From: Liopterus haemorrhoidalis | Lineage: Eukaryota; Arthropoda; Insecta; Coleoptera; Dytiscidae | Direction of reading: 5' to 3' | Assembly: GCA_963971575.1 (NCBI GenBank) | Contig: OZ020622.1 | Span: 3,572,279-3,636,278, forward strand | Length of the DNA: 64,000 nucleotides | Part shown: piece after piece, positions 1-11,999 of the stretch | Numbering within the stretch: the first letter of the stretch is position 1 | Layout of the letters: each line of letters starts with the position of its first letter | The notes under the pieces: model-generated | The model's input: only the letters and a program-made list of their open reading frames with translations | Database searches by the model: none | What the model was told of the DNA's origin: nothing | Translations under genes and position numbers: made by a program

Positions 1-17
1 TTGAACGAATAACTTAC

Positions 18-204
18 CATCCTCTTCTCTCCGCTAGTCCTTTCCATAATGTATTTGTTCGTACTTTTCTTTCTATTAATTTTTTCCATAACATACCTTC
101 TGAGATCACTCGTAACCATTCTTTACAAACTAATTCTGCATGACGTAAACTATCAGCATCTAAATAGGACAATATGTTTTCTGCTACGTGGTCTAACCCT
201 TTTT
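18..204 (-). CDS. slmb: slmb exon: F-box
   Basis: The acceptor TTTTAG (206-205) precedes AAAAAGGGTTAGACC and the donor ATG|GTAAGT starts at base 17. The exon encodes [20 protein letters not shown], then [20 protein letters not shown] and [20 protein letters not shown]. This is the F-box and its linker in beta-TrCP; it contacts SKP1 and so tethers the WD40 substrate reader to CUL1. The final tryptophan codon is split by the splice site (phase 2). The left end of the window cuts the gene here, so the seven-bladed WD40 domain is not seen. Confidence 0.93.
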
Positions 205-355
205 CTAAAACAAACAAAAAAAATAAATCAATTTACAAGCAAAAATTCGAATCAGTAACAAAAATATACATTTCTTTACGCGGACCAGTGAAAATAATAT
301 TTTAAATAGTTTTTATTTTATTTATTCTTTGTAAAAAAAACTACAAATTTACTTA

Positions 356-600
356 AGCCCGGTCTTTACACCTTCAGGTAAAACTCTAGATAACTATTTG
401 ACAGATAAGGTTATCTGGATCTTCATCTGCTGCGTAAATATCAACACCAATCAGTAAATTCAATAGGTTAGTCACAATATCCGTTAGATAAATTTATATT
501 GAAAGACAAGATGACATTTATTTAGCACAGAAAGTATCACATAACCTTATCTGTCAGGTAGTTACCTAGGGGTGTACCTCAAGGTGAAAAAACTGGGCCT
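356..600. mobile_element. Harbinger-like MITE, family copy 1 (degraded)
   Basis: Ends GCCCGGTCTTTACACC and, inverted, AGGCCCAGTTTTTTCACC surround arms that share CTAGATAACTATTTGACAGA with the copies at 11588 and 30758. It is more diverged than those two. Confidence 0.6.
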
Positions 601-1169
601 CTAATATAAAAAACCTTTGAAATTAAATATTTATAAAAATTTTCATTGAATTATTACACGATTTTGTTTGTTTTTGTTAAGATATATGATATCCAGGACG
701 TACTGAGGCGAAATGGCGTAACATGGGTTAAAAAAAAGGAACTGCATCCAAGTCAAGATAAAAAAAAGTTCGCAAATTAAAATGACGACAAAAAAAGACA
801 CAAAATCAAAGTGAGGATACAAAAAAGTCCCGAAACCAAATTTTTGAATATATTTTTAATTTTCCATTTTGGGCTATTATATACATATTTAAATCCTTCT
901 CAAACTCATCAATATTATAGTATGCCTCTTTTAGATTTAAGGTTTTAGATGTAAGATTTTATTTTTAAGGTTATCAATAAATTGGTCATTTAATTGATAA
1001 GAATATTGATCAATTTATTGGTTAATAAACTGATATGTGTAATACTGATTAAAAACATGCAAATGTGTTTCCAGAAGAAAAAAAATATACTGACACCGAT
1101 CTAGCCGCAGAAGGGCAGTATTTCGAAGTAGATAATTTAAATATTAAATAATCTCTTAATTAATAATAA

Positions 1170-1256
1170 TTTTTCAAGTATTCACGGGACGGCTTACCGT
1201 CGAGAGATGGTTGAGGGCTCGGAGAGATAAGACATAGGTGTGGAACATCTGTTTTA
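1170..1256. repeat. single unit of the satellite-like repeat found at 31286-32080
   Basis: GACGGCTTACCGTC and GAGATGGTTGAGGGCT, then GGTGTGGAACATCTG, match the order of motifs in the array units (ACGGCTCATCGT, AGATGGTTGAGGG, GATGTGAAACATCTGGA). It lies a few tens of bases downstream of the slmb 1276-1498 exon. Confidence 0.55.
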
Positions 1257-1275
1257 TGGATATTGTTATACTTAC

Positions 1276-1498
1276 TGGGCAGTAAACTGATGAAGTCCCT
1301 CTGAAGCATTGGTTTAAGGTATAGGTTAATGTGTCCGTGTTGATAATGGCACATGCGCGCCAATAAATGTTCCACGAACTCTACTTGGTCCGTTTCGCTC
1401 CAGCGTTCGAAGTACTTGAGGCATGTCTCACGCTCTGCTGAATATGTCGCCGACGGCTCTTTCTTGCGCGCCGGGTCATATAGAATCGTCATGGGGTA
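1276..1498 (-). CDS. slmb: slmb exon: N-terminal and dimerisation (D) domain
   Basis: The exon begins after the acceptor TTTCAG (1501-1499) and ends at the donor A|GTAAGT (1275-1270). It encodes about 74 residues including the beta-TrCP D-domain signature [20 protein letters not shown] and then [16 protein letters not shown], which is nearly invariant from insects to vertebrates. The D domain mediates dimerisation of beta-TrCP and helps position ubiquitylation. The exon is phase 0 at its start and leaves one base at its end; that base (A) combines with AA of the next exon to make a lysine before KGLDH. The methionine at 1507 lies in the upstream intron and is not the start. Confidence 0.93.
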
Positions 1499-2207
1499 CT
1501 GAAACAATCAAATAATAAAATTATCACAAAATTGTACTCAAAATACAGATCTGCACAAGATTAATTTTTTTTAATTTCACCCGGACCTGCCCGTTATATT
1601 AGCCAACCAAACTTAAACCCAAAAAATTTTAAAGATGAATTACCAGACTCAAACTAATTTTTATCTCAGCCCGAATGAAGCCGGACAAGGAAAATCGGAA
1701 TACAGTTAAACCTCCTTAACTCTCTAGTGCCAATTTTTTTTACCTTTTTTAATTTTGGTTACATGTGAAACTTCAGCCAAATCAAGTGTTTTTAATTGCC
1801 GTTTAGCCATTTTGTTATGTCAGTACATCGTCAAGTTACTTAACACACAGAAATCGATGTATAAACCACAGCATAGGTTGTACAACTGAAATAAAAGTAA
1901 AAGAGACAAGTTCATATTTTGGAAATTCCCGCGCGAGGTATATTTAATTCGGTTCTTTCTTGCGAGAAACCGCATTCACTACGGATATTCGTGACGTCCC
2001 GGGAAAAACAGCTGATAAACTAAAGCTAGATTTTCGATGGATGGAAAAAAAAGCTGCCACAGTCTCCGTCTCAGAACGTCCAGTACACGACAAGTATGTT
2101 CAAATATTATAAAGATAGTATTTCAATAGTTTTTTATCGGTATTTTCCATTTTGTATTTTGAAAAACTCCCCCCCCCCCCAGTTCTAGTTATGTTCTTAT
2201 CGACCGC

Positions 2208-2445
2208 CACATATATATATATATACATACATATGAGGGGGGAATAGTGATTATACCGATTTTGACATTTTTAAATTTCGAGGGATCCACGAATTGAGGT
2301 TTCTATATAATGTTTTTACTATTTTTAGCATGCTGTCTGTCGCTCTGTCTGTCTGTCTGTTTTTTATGAAACTTCAATTTTAAGCTTTTCACATCAATGT
2401 CATCAGTTAATCAATTTTTGGTAAAAACCGGTCATCTATAAATGG
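2208..2445 (-). mobile_element. family A element fragment
   Basis: ACCGACCGCCA-like start (CGACCGCCACATATATATAT), then GTGATTATACCGATTTTGAC, a (CTGT)n run and ACATCAATGTCATCAG, in the same order as the other minus-strand copy at 43988. A (TA)n run has expanded near 2211-2235. Confidence 0.65.
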
Positions 2446-2454
2446 AAGATTTTT

Positions 2455-4276
2455 GCAAACTCGAAAAATAATCGTAGACCCGAACCCGGAAAATAATCCT
2501 GAACCCGAATCGGACTCATTGGGTCCAAAAATGACCGTATGTTCCTACTCTGATAATAGTGAGGAAAGATGCGGAGGTTTTCTTTTTCTAATTTAATATT
2601 ACCATACCCGAGCCAGTGCAAGAATCTAACAAATATAAACCGGAAATAAAATATAAACACACATGCGTCTCACGCACGTGCCTTTTTCATGTATCTGTCT
2701 CTTCTTTCATATAAACAAGGAAGTTTATTATTTTTTACTAAGGTCACACAACATAAAAACTAGAGTGAAATTTTATGAATTATTAATTTAAACTTTATAA
2801 TTAGTACGGACTAATTAAAGAAATTGAACAATGAAAAAAAGAAAGCGAAACATGAAAATGAAATTTCTTTATTATAATAAAAAACAATACAAAATGTGAC
2901 AGATGTTGTATTTTACGACACAATTATATGAACGAATATATTTAAATTCTGCTTAACATTGTTTTACATATTTACCGACCGCCAACATATACAGGGTGTT
3001 AGGTAAATGTCCGGCACAATTTAAAAGACAGCATGGTGACGTAGAATGCAATCTAAAATGTGAATTTCGTCCAAAAATAAACAAACAAAAAGATGCCCCA
3101 AATTTTGAAAACCACTTTTTTTTATTTTCATATTAATCCAGAAGTTGTGTAGTTGCCATAGAGAAAATTTGATATTCTATTATTGAACTACAATTAAAAT
3201 ATTTTTTTCTCCAAAATAAGATTATTTAAACCAAATTAATATTAAAGAATTTTATTTGTTCCAAAATAAATGTCTAATTTCATAAAAAAATATGCAAAGG
3301 GATATTATAACGTATATTTCCACAACTAAACGTGAGGAAACTTGTAATCGTTGCCTCCTCTATGAAACATGGTCAATTCCATACACTTCTGCAGTGTAAT
3401 GAAACAATTGTCTAGTTTTTCCGCGGTTATTTCATCCCATGTTTTACGCACGGCCGCAATGAGTCCATCAATCGACGGGGACTCTTTGTGTTGTAATGAT
3501 TGAATGGCGTTAAAGAAACCCAAATCGAGGACTAATTTAAATAAATAACTACTGATACATTTAATTTCATTATTTCAATAATCCATTAAAAAACTAAAAT
3601 CAGACACTTATTTTGGAAGGGAGGGAGTATATTGTTATCCTAGGCATTATGACCACATAACAGCGAAGTGAAAAATAAAAATATGTTTGTCCCACACCCT
3701 GTAACCCAGAATGGATAATCTAACAACCTGAAGACCTCTTCAATTTATCATTTTTATTAATGACAACTTATCTTGTTTTCATTACTGTAACTTCCTTCTG
3801 TTTGATGATCTAAAAATCTTTCTACAAATTTTATCTCTTAAACATTGTTTTCAAGTTCGTTCTGATTTAAATAGATTACCTCTTTTTCTAAATATCAATA
3901 AATTAAATGTAAATATTTCTAGATGTCTAAAATAACCTTTTCCAGAAACAGATAATTGATTTAAATTATAATTTAAACGGTGATATTATCCCGAAAATTT
4001 TAATTGTTACAGATCTAGGTGTAAATTTTGAAATTGCTCCAATATGCAGAAGAATAACGGACTCGAACCTGAAAAATAATCGTGAACCCGAACCCGGAAA
4101 ATAATCCTGGACCCTTTTGGTCCAAAATAATCGGACTCATTGGGTCCAAAAAGACCAGATGACCTTACGTTTCTACTCGGTAAGGAAAGATGCGCGAGGT
4201 TTTATTTTCTTAATTTAATATTACCATATCCGAACCCGCTCAAGAATTTAACAAATATAAACCGGAAATAAAAATA
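2455..4276. repeat. pair of direct repeats, about 200 bp each (2455-2656 and 4060-4276)
   Basis: Both contain AAAATAATCGTGAACCCGAA-like phrases, CGGACTCATTGGGTCCAAAA, GAGGTTTT, TTTAATATTACCATA and AACAAATATAAACCGGAAAT in the same order. The intervening DNA holds a mariner remnant and a family A end. This is a dispersed element or a local duplication. Confidence 0.7.
2992..3701 (-). mobile_element. mariner-like element, internally deleted
   Basis: Inverted ends CAGGGTGTTAGGTAAATGTC and CAGGGTGTGGGACAAAC lie between TA dinucleotides (2990-2991, 3702-3703). The minus strand keeps only the transposase C-terminus (3523-3326): NAIQSLQHKESPSIDGLIAA, then KLDNCFITLQKCMELTM and GGNDYKFPHV with a stop. 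That closing GGN.YK.PH motif is typical of this insect mariner/IS630 group. The catalytic domain is missing, so it is non-autonomous. Confidence 0.75.
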
Positions 4277-4769
4277 TGTTATATATTCCTTTGTGATGAC
4301 CGATTTGGCACCAACCAACCCCCTTCATTGGGCGACCGATAAATGTAGCTCGTTACAAAAACTGTAATTTTTAGCTAGTCCGTTACCATACCCATCTAAA
4401 TATATACATTGTCTGTACACAATCATAAATAATACACCTATTAAATTGTTTTTATCAACAAAACTCTCATTGTACTGTTATTCAGTAATTTGAGTTCTTT
4501 TTTAATAAGTGCACTTACTTGAATCTCACTTTTTCCGCGTAAAACCATTTAACAAAACAATGCCTGAAGCACACACCCAACACTAAGAACCTGACTTGAC
4601 GTTGTCCCCCTCAACACTGACATATGTTAGTCAGCTTCGCGTTTAACTTTGCCGGAAGTGAAGACTACGACCAGGTAAACGATACGCTTAATATAATGAA
4701 AGAGTGGAAGCATACACCGGTTGTACTAGCTTTCTTACAGACAGTGGCGTGTTATGACATCGAAAAGTG
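3704..4769. other. unassigned intron DNA
   Basis: AT-rich, apart from the second of the 200-bp direct repeats at 4060-4276. The stretch 4550-4750 is less AT-rich and has no frame or motif I recognise. Confidence 0.4.
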
Positions 4770-5287
4770 AAAAAAACAACTCTCATTACGAAAAAAAAAT
4801 CAGCTGTGGCCACCACAGGACCGACCGCCATCGTTAAGTACTTATATAAAATACATTCTAGCAGCAGAGTAGAAATAACTTGGCCTAATATTTTCTAACA
4901 GAGATATTATTTATCATAACCATAGAAACGTTACATATAAGTATGAAAAAATTGAGAAAAATTTTACAGAAATTATTCGAAATTTTTCGTTTTATCAAAA
5001 AACGTCTCAAATAAAAGTTATTAGTTATTGCTTTTATAGCAACTATTGTTCAATAATTTTTTTCGAAATATTTTTCTGTTGTGAAATATTCACAATAATC
5101 TTAAAATCGACAGGAGTAAACTCCCATTTTTAGTCAACAGATTTTTACCAAAAGTTGATCAACTCGTGCCATTGATGGCAGAAGCTTAAATATGAAGTTT
5201 CATAAAAATCCTTTCAGCCGAATTTGCTCTGCACGTGTACACAGACAGACAGACGGACAGACGGACGGACGGACGGACAGACGGACC

Positions 5288-5322
<35 letters not shown>

Positions 5323-5482
5323 GGACGGACGGACAGACGGTTGTCTGTCTGTTCAGACATCATGCTAAAAATAGTAAAAACGTTATGTAGGGACCTCAAT
5401 TTGTGGAGATCAATCGAAATTTCGAAACGTCAAAATCGGTATGATCACAATACCTCCCTTATATATGTTGGCGGTCGGTAAT
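4770..5482 (+). mobile_element. family A element, nearly full length
   Basis: Starts near CAGCTGTGGCCACCACAGGA then CCGACCGCCATCGTTAAG, ends TTATATATGTTGGCGGTCGG T. Ends share the inverted 11-mer ACCGACCGCCA. At 5240-5343 lies a GACA/GACG microsatellite, then CATCATGCTAAAAATAGT and GGACCTCAATTTGTGGAG. Reading frames here are microsatellite translations, not genes. Confidence 0.75.
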
Positions 5483-5675
5483 AACTTATGAGAGTCATGA
5501 AAAACGTCGCGAAACGATGTATAGATGAATCGATTATTTCAGAAACCAACTAATAACCAAAATCGTCCAAAACTAAGTTTATGCTAAGCTATCTGGAGTA
5601 CCCGTTGTTCGTACGGTTTTTGTAATATATATTTTTGCTGTAAAATACCTTTAAAAAAAAGATCCCTTACTTCTA

Positions 5676-5998
5676 TAGTGCGTTCGAAGGTGAGTTTGCA
5701 GTATAGCTCTTATGGAAAATGGGAGCGGTGTTGTCAAAAGTGTCAGATGTGTCAATTATAATAATATGAAAAACTCGTATGATTTACAAAAATTAACTCT
5801 TATAAAACTCAAAATAACAGTCAACAAAAACAAATGGCCATTTGTAGAATACTGCGTCTTCACAGATCAGCGCGTTTTAGAGCTGGCAACGTCGACAAGC
5901 AAGAAAAGGATAGTATCATTGTGTAAACCCATTAGAGAGTATGAAAAAGAACTACTCCATATGCCCTGTACTGCAAACTCACATTTGAATGCACTATA
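5676..5998. mobile_element. MITE with about 30-bp inverted ends
   Basis: TAGTGCGTTCGAAGGTGAGT, then TTGCAGTA, at the left is matched inverted at the right by TAGTGCATTCAAATGTGAGT TTGCAGTA; flanks read TA. A 104-codon frame inside (5712-6026) shows no family resemblance and runs through the right inverted repeat, so it is not called a gene. Confidence 0.6.
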
Positions 5999-6541
5999 TA
6001 TAATAAAAAATTATTTATTTATTTAATACAAGTGAAGTGATGATCTAAAAAAGTCCTTACTTCTAATATTCTAAAATACACGTGATTACCTAAATAAAAA
6101 GTCTTCACTTTTAAAATTGAAGACTTAAAAAAAGATCTAATAATTTTTCTCTGAGGTGGGGCAATTTCTGGAGCGAGGCAACTGGGAGCCAGAGCAATTT
6201 TTGCATTCGTAGTTTCCTGCTGTATCATATTCACCTGAATTATCATGGTGTCCGAACTTATCATCATACCAAATTTCGCGTAAATATGTCCAGCCGTTTT
6301 TGCGTGAATCTCGGACAGATAAACAGACAGATTTTTTTTTTTTTTCAGATATTGCTTATATATAACGGTTACGTCAGCACTTGTCTACTAAAAGATGAAT
6401 ATTTCAAAGATTTCAACAGAGTCTGGTGTCTGGATTTGCGTTTATTGCGTACTAGTGTGGCACGCTCTATACGTGTCCGATCGTAATGCTGTATACCGTT
6501 TGTCACTAGGTTGCGCCTCCAATTTTATTAATGTAATGATA

Positions 6542-6573
6542 GAGATACCCTGTATATTTATACAGGGTATCTC
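6542..6573. repeat. near-perfect 32-bp palindrome
   Basis: GAGATACCCTGTATATTTAT then ACAGGGTATCTC pairs with itself around an AT core. Two abutting mariner-type ends (ACAGGGT) in opposite orientation would explain it. Confidence 0.55.
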
Positions 6574-6779
6574 TATCTGTATAGTATGACAGTCGTGCGC
6601 CCCTATGTTTCTACGCCACTGTCCTCTCCTCAGCACACCCAAGAGATCTCCTAACAGGACTGTGACGTCAGAACGTGTTTTACGCAAGAGATTCTAGATA
6701 GTATGAAAGATACTTTTATCGACTCGGTACTGGTGAGATTGTGTTCTTGGGTACTTGAAACAGAATTAGCACATCAATA

Positions 6780-7025
6780 GGGTTGACATATAAAAATGTC
6801 AAGGAAAATACGCAAAAGATAGAGAGATTAGCTGAAAACGACTATGACATACGAATTTGCTCAGCACGTATACACGGACCGACAGACAGACAGACAGACA
6901 GACATCATGTTAAAAATAGTCAAAACGTTATGTAGGGACATCAATTCGTGGAGATCCATCGAAATCTCGAAATGTCCAAATCGGTATGATCACAAAACCT
7001 CCCTTATATATGTTGGCAGTCGGTA
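6780..7025 (+). mobile_element. family A element, 3' part
   Basis: GACAGACAGACAGACAGAC (about 6882-6903) is followed by the family A right half, CATCATGTTAAAAATAGTCA to TATATGTTGGCAGTCGGT. The left half is absent. Confidence 0.7.
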
Positions 7026-7554
7026 AAAACGTAAAAATATATGTAAAACACAAAAGCTTGTAAACAAATAGAGAGAAAATTCAGTAGTTCAACTTTTCAA
7101 CAACAGACGGCACAAGCAATTTTTTTCACGGCTCCATTTTATAATCAGCTGTAAGATCTATCACATGATATTGTTACCATGTACCTCTGACTATTGTACG
7201 CGTAGCAGTAAGCGTTTAAAATATATCCTAATCACGCTTGATTTCCGTGAACGACCCCCTATATCAGTTGTGAACATGACGTATTCTACGTCAAAACGCT
7301 GTTCTGAATAATGCAATATTCAGTTATTTGGAAAGTGAAAATAAAACTTTTAAAATTTGTGTTTCATTGTTCGTGTTGCATCAAAATGATCAGCTGTTAC
7401 ATATGTATATATTGTACTTTCTTTTTAATTAATGAAAATCAAAAGTCTTTTAGAAATATATTAAATATGTTCAGAGTTGTATCACTTTCCAATTATCAGA
7501 TAAATAGTTAGGATTTCGTAAGTATAACAAAGTCATCAGTCTATTAGGTTCGTG

Positions 7555-7640
7555 TTTTTCAACCTTTTTGGTACCACCGACCCCTTTACCACAACTCGCG
7601 GACCCCCGGTAGAGAATCGCTGCACTAGGTGGTCTACCTT
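7555..7640. mobile_element. hAT-type end fragment
   Basis: TTCAACCTTTTTGGTACCAC CGACCCCTTTACC resembles the terminal sequence of hAT-derived short elements seen elsewhere in the window. No second end was found. Confidence 0.35.
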
Positions 7641-7979
7641 TATTGAAAACATAATAACTTCTAATAAATCTCTTAGTTCTGTCAATCCAGTTTAAATCAA
7701 TGACGTACCAGTTATTATTTTGTTAATTTCACACAGCAAATGTAAGACCAATTTTGAATTGATCATAAAATCTTATCAATCATATTTTTGACGTTTTCTT
7801 ACATATTTAATTTAAAGGATCATTAATTCTAGATCGAATCGTTTCTTTTAAAGGTTAATGACATGGGCATAAAACACACGATAATATCACGGAAGACTAT
7901 GGTCGATATTACGAACAGAAAGATAAAATGTAACATTAAGAAAACAGACGTACAAGCCGAGGAAACGACCGTAAGTCTG

Positions 7980-8957
7980 AAACCAAAATCTGAAAAATAT
8001 ATTACTTGCATAATCACATTTCAGAATTATATGTTAATGTACTATAATTTGTTTTTTTTAAAATGCAAGTAAATTAATTCCAGCGTGAATGGGTTAAGGG
8101 GGGGGGGGGTATGGTCAGAGCAGCACATTTTATACCCATTTTCAAGATTTTTTTTTAGAAAACTGTTAATAGTAACTTGATTGGGATAATACTTACAGTA
8201 AAGAACAACCTTTGAAGAGTATCCAAAAAAAATTTTATTGAAAAATATCGAAAATTAAGCTCGTGACATGAATTTGAAATTTTCGTTCAGGACAAAGAGT
8301 TGATTTGCGGTGAGACACATAACTAATGACTGGATCATCTAAAACAAAAAAACCAAAAATATTTCGTTAGTTTATGAGTTTCTTGAGGTAACGCTGTCGA
8401 ATTTTTTCAAATATCTAGATTATTTAATTTTTGGTATAAGTTTTGTCAAAAAAACGAAAGAAACGGAAATTTTTTTTTCGAAATTTCTGTTTTCAGTTGT
8501 AAAAAATTCCACAAAAAAAAAAAGCAAAAAAAAAAATATCTCGACAGCGTTACCTCAAGAAACTCATTAACTAACAAAATATTTTTGGTTTTTTTGTTTT
8601 AGATGATCCAGTCATTAGTTATGTGTCTCACCGCAAATCAACTCTTTGTCCTGAACGAAAATTTCAAATTCATGTCACGAGCTTAATTTTCGATATTTTT
8701 CAATAAAATTTTTTTTGGATACTCTACAAAGGTTGTTCTTTACTGTAGGTACTATCCCAATCAAGTTACTATTAACAGTTTTCTAAAAAAAAATCTTGAA
8801 AATGGGTATAAAATGTGCTGCTCTGACCATACCCCCCCTAAACCAAAATCTGAAAAATATATTACTTGCATATTCACATTTCAGAATTATATGTTAATGT
8901 ACTATAATTTGTTTTTTTTTAAATGCAAGTAAATTAATTCCAGCGTGAATGGGTTAA
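7980..8957. repeat. 118-bp direct repeats (7980-8097, 8840-8957) flanking the palindromic element
   Basis: Both copies start AACCAAAATCTGAAAAATAT and end CAGCGTGAATGGGTTAAG, with only a few differences. The first copy abuts the left end of the palindrome, the second its right end, where the expected TTAA is missing. Confidence 0.8.
8098..8838. mobile_element. palindromic TTAA-type MITE, copy 1 (about 741 bp)
   Basis: The left arm GGTATGGTCAGAGCAGCACA through AACGCTGTCGAATTTTTTC is repeated inverted with very few mismatches up to TGCTCTGACCATACC. Arms are about 330 bp with a short AT-rich loop. The left flank is TTAA as in the other two copies; the right flank is not. Three- to ten-base G/C runs cap the ends. 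TTAA targets point to piggyBac-superfamily mobilisation; no coding frame is present. Confidence 0.8.
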
Positions 8958-9241
8958 GAAAGACTTGTACTGATATCTAACGTAAGACCTTTAAATATTG
9001 AACAATTTTCTCTTCATTTTTACTTATTCCCGTATCTTTAATATTCATTATGGGTTATGTACATTGTTTTTCTTAATTAATATTCCTGTATAGGCGTCTT
9101 AATGAAATATATGAAATTTTCCAACAGAGGAACTAAAAACTGTCTCCGCTGTCAAACAGAGAAAGTTTAAGAAAAGTGAAATTTTGTTATGAAATATTCA
9201 TTGCATCCTGTGACATCAATCTCGTTCAACGTGGTTTCGTT

Positions 9242-10475
9242 AAGAACAGGGGTTGGGAACCATTTTTTGTTATTTGTTTTAAAATTTATGTCACTCATTT
9301 ATCAATTATTTTGGTAAAACAAACAAAATGATACAAAAATGTGTTAAAACCTGAAAAAACTCAAGGTTTTAATCCGAAAATGTCGCGAAACGATTTTAAT
9401 CCTTTTTTTTGTAACATTATAGTGCATCAATATCATAGAAATTAAGTTTTTGAAGCATTAAAAAGAATCACTTGCGTTTCCCACTTTCAAAATATTATGA
9501 AAATGAGCCAGTCCATTCTACAACCACTATGGGAATGAGTTACGTATTCCACAGAGTGAGAATAAGTCTATCCCACTTCTGATGTTAGCAAATAGTTTAA
9601 ATAATGATTAATGGTTGTATTTCACACGTAAATTTCTTAAATAAAACAATGCCATTTCACACCTGTTTATTTATGTCAGAAACTTCATTTTTAATGATAG
9701 TAATCGAACATAAATATAGAAATTTCCTCGTTTTCGACCTTAAGAATTTGTTAATTTGGGATATTTTTCAAAAAAAGGTCTTGTTGAAATAAAAATTCAA
9801 ATGATTGAATAGACCAGTTTCTAGTATATTATTGTTCTTCAGTAAATCAATCTAATTAATCTATGAAATGGTCTCCTTTGTTTTTCAAATTATTGTCAGT
9901 TTCATACACATAATAAATATAGAAGTTATTTATTTATTTATTGGACACTACAGACATAAATGTCCTTTATTGTGTCCATACATATATACATACATTCAGT
10001 TCTACAAAAAAATTGTCACATACAGAATCACTACAACATAACAAACGTACATTACAAAAATAATCTTAATATATATGTTAAGTACAACCCTTAATCATTA
10101 TTTAAGCTGGTTGCTAACATCAGAAGTGGGATGGACTTATTATCATAGTAGTTGTGGAATGGACTGGCTCATTTTCATGATAGTTTGAAAGTGGCAAACG
10201 CAAATTATACGTTTTAATGATTCGAAAATTTAAGTAATATTATATTGATGCACTATAATGGTGTAAAGAAAACGAAATGTTCGAAAACGTTTCGCGAAAT
10301 TTTCGTATGAAAACTTTTTTACAGTTTTTAAAATTTATTAGAAATACAAATTTATGAAATTGCAAAAAACACAAATTTTATTTTTATCTACACAAAATTG
10401 GTGACAAAGAGACTTTTTCCAACTAAGTGCGTCAAGCGGCTCTGAGGCATACAATTCCCGATCCTTGGTTGAAAA
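9242..10475. mobile_element. large foldback element with about 350-bp imperfect arms
   Basis: The left arm (9242-9597) contains ATTATAGTGCATCAATAT, ATGAGCCAGTCCATTCTACA and CCCACTTCTGATGTTAGCAA; the right arm (10108-10475) contains the same phrases inverted. The spacer (9600-10105) holds no recognised gene; ends resemble AGGGGTTGGGAACC of hAT elements. The arms have diverged by indels, so it is old. Confidence 0.7.
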
Positions 10476-10719
10476 CCAAAAGTGTTTTTAAGTGTTCAAA
10501 TAGGCCAAGGATGTTAAAACAGAAAATTATGTAAAAGTAATTAGAAATAATAAGATAATAAGAAAATTACTGTATGTTTGAAAAAACTTTTAGATAATTT
10601 ATCTTCTTCAAGTTAATTTTTAATTTGTTGATTAAAAATGTAAAAACGTGATTTCTTTTGTTGTAACAAATTAACACGCGAACTTGAAGGCTGTAAAAAC
10701 AATTTTATTAAATCACCAA

Positions 10720-10870
10720 ACCTTGTCCAACTTCGGTTGGTTTTGGAGTGATCTAAAAAGAGCTTAGGCTATCAATAAAATATTTCCACCTCGTCTATCT
10801 GCCACTAGCTTCCAGTCAGTGATGTTATTGTAGTAATAGAGTCTTTAGTCTTAATTTTGAAAGCTACATC
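10720..10870. repeat. dispersed repeat related to 14880-15010
   Basis: CTTGTCCAACTTCGGTTGGT, AAAAAGAGCTTAGGCTATCA and CTCGTCTATCTGCCACTAGC recur in order near 14885 with changes. Class is unknown; it may be the 3' end of a retroelement. Confidence 0.5.
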
Positions 10871-11199
10871 GTTCATTTTAAACTCATGGTCCTTCGAACC
10901 AGATTGAGACCGAAAATCAGACAAATATTTTATCATGCAAATATTGATAAAAGAGGATTTTAAAAATGGCTCACAAAATCAAAATGGTATATAAAAATAA
11001 TAATAATTCAAACCAGACCTCTTTATACTAGATGAAACGGAAAGTTTTTTCGTTTATTTGCTATTATTAAAATAGAAACAAATCGAAAAAAAAGGACTTT
11101 ATTGAGTAAAATAGTTACCATTGTGATCTATAACACTGCCATTTATCAGGAAGAGAAAATATTCCCGATTTATAAAATTCCTGATTTTTTTAAGGAAAA

Positions 11200-11570
11200 A
11201 ATTGTTTAAGTCTCATCTTAACATGGTTCATATCTCTAAGTGTTTCTTAAAAAGTGTTCCTGTGACCGAAATAAGTGATAGTCGGAGGGTGAAATGTCTA
11301 GTGAGTAGGGTAGGTGTGTTAGAACCTCCCAATCAAGCTCAAATTTTTTCAAGTGTCTTTTTGATGAATGAGGTCAGGCATTGTCGCCTTGAAGAATAAC
11401 TCCTCTTCTATTCACAGTTTCTGGCCGATTTCTGGTCAAGTTCTGAGTCAGTCGATCCAATTGTTCACAGTAGAGATCAGAATTAACACTTTGCCCCGAT
11501 TTTAACACATAATAAATTATTCCTTTATAGGGCCTTCCAGATCGAAGTTCATCATCCAAGCATAAATTTC
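11200..11570 (-). pseudogene. mariner transposase remnant (catalytic part)
   Basis: The minus strand reads GIIYYVLKSGQSVNSDLYCE, QLDRLTQNLTRNRPETVNRR, GVILQGDNA, then after a frame break THLPYSLDISPSDYHLF. These are the middle and D(34)D region of mariner transposases: the second aspartate lies in QGDNA and the third in SPSDYHLF. The break after DNA and the loss of the N-terminus make it a pseudogene. Confidence 0.8.
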
Positions 11571-11587
11571 CTGATTTAAATGTTTTA

Positions 11588-11846
11588 GGCCCGGTCTTTC
11601 CACCTTCAGATTAAGTCCCAGGTAACTATCTGACAGATAAGGTTATTTGTAACTTCATCTGCTGAGTAAATGTCAATACCAGTCAGTGAATCCAATACGT
11701 CAGTCTCATTATCCGTTAGATAACTATCCGATAGATACATTTGTATAGAAAGAAGGGATGATATTTACTCAGCAGATGAAGTTAAAAATAACCTTATCTG
11801 TCAGATAGTTACCTGGGACTTTATCTGAAGGTGGAAAGACCGGGCC
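11588..11846. mobile_element. Harbinger-like MITE, copy 2 (259 bp)
   Basis: Long terminal inverted repeats begin GGCCCGGTCTTTCCACCTTC and include AGGTAACTATCTGACAGATA. Flanks are TTA at 11585-11587 and 11847-11849, a 3-bp TWA duplication typical of PIF/Harbinger. There is no coding capacity. It is identical in length to the copy at 30758. Confidence 0.8.
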
Positions 11847-11999
11847 TTAAACTTAAAATTAGTTTATCACAATAAACAGTGCAAATATTTTACGTAGCAA
11901 CTGTAGCAGTTTTTTTATGGTACTCATACAACATTAAACAGCATAAATAAAGTTTTGATGAAAATTCTTCCGCCATTTTAAAATGCAAGGGTTTAAAAT

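Noticed and set aside
5214..5481. Open frames rich in DRQT/SVCLSVCPSV on both strands
   Set aside because: They are translations of the GACA/GACG microsatellite in a family A element; both strands are open for the same reason.
5712..6026. 104-codon frame as a gene
   Set aside because: It lies in a TIR-bounded MITE, runs through the right inverted repeat and shows no domain.
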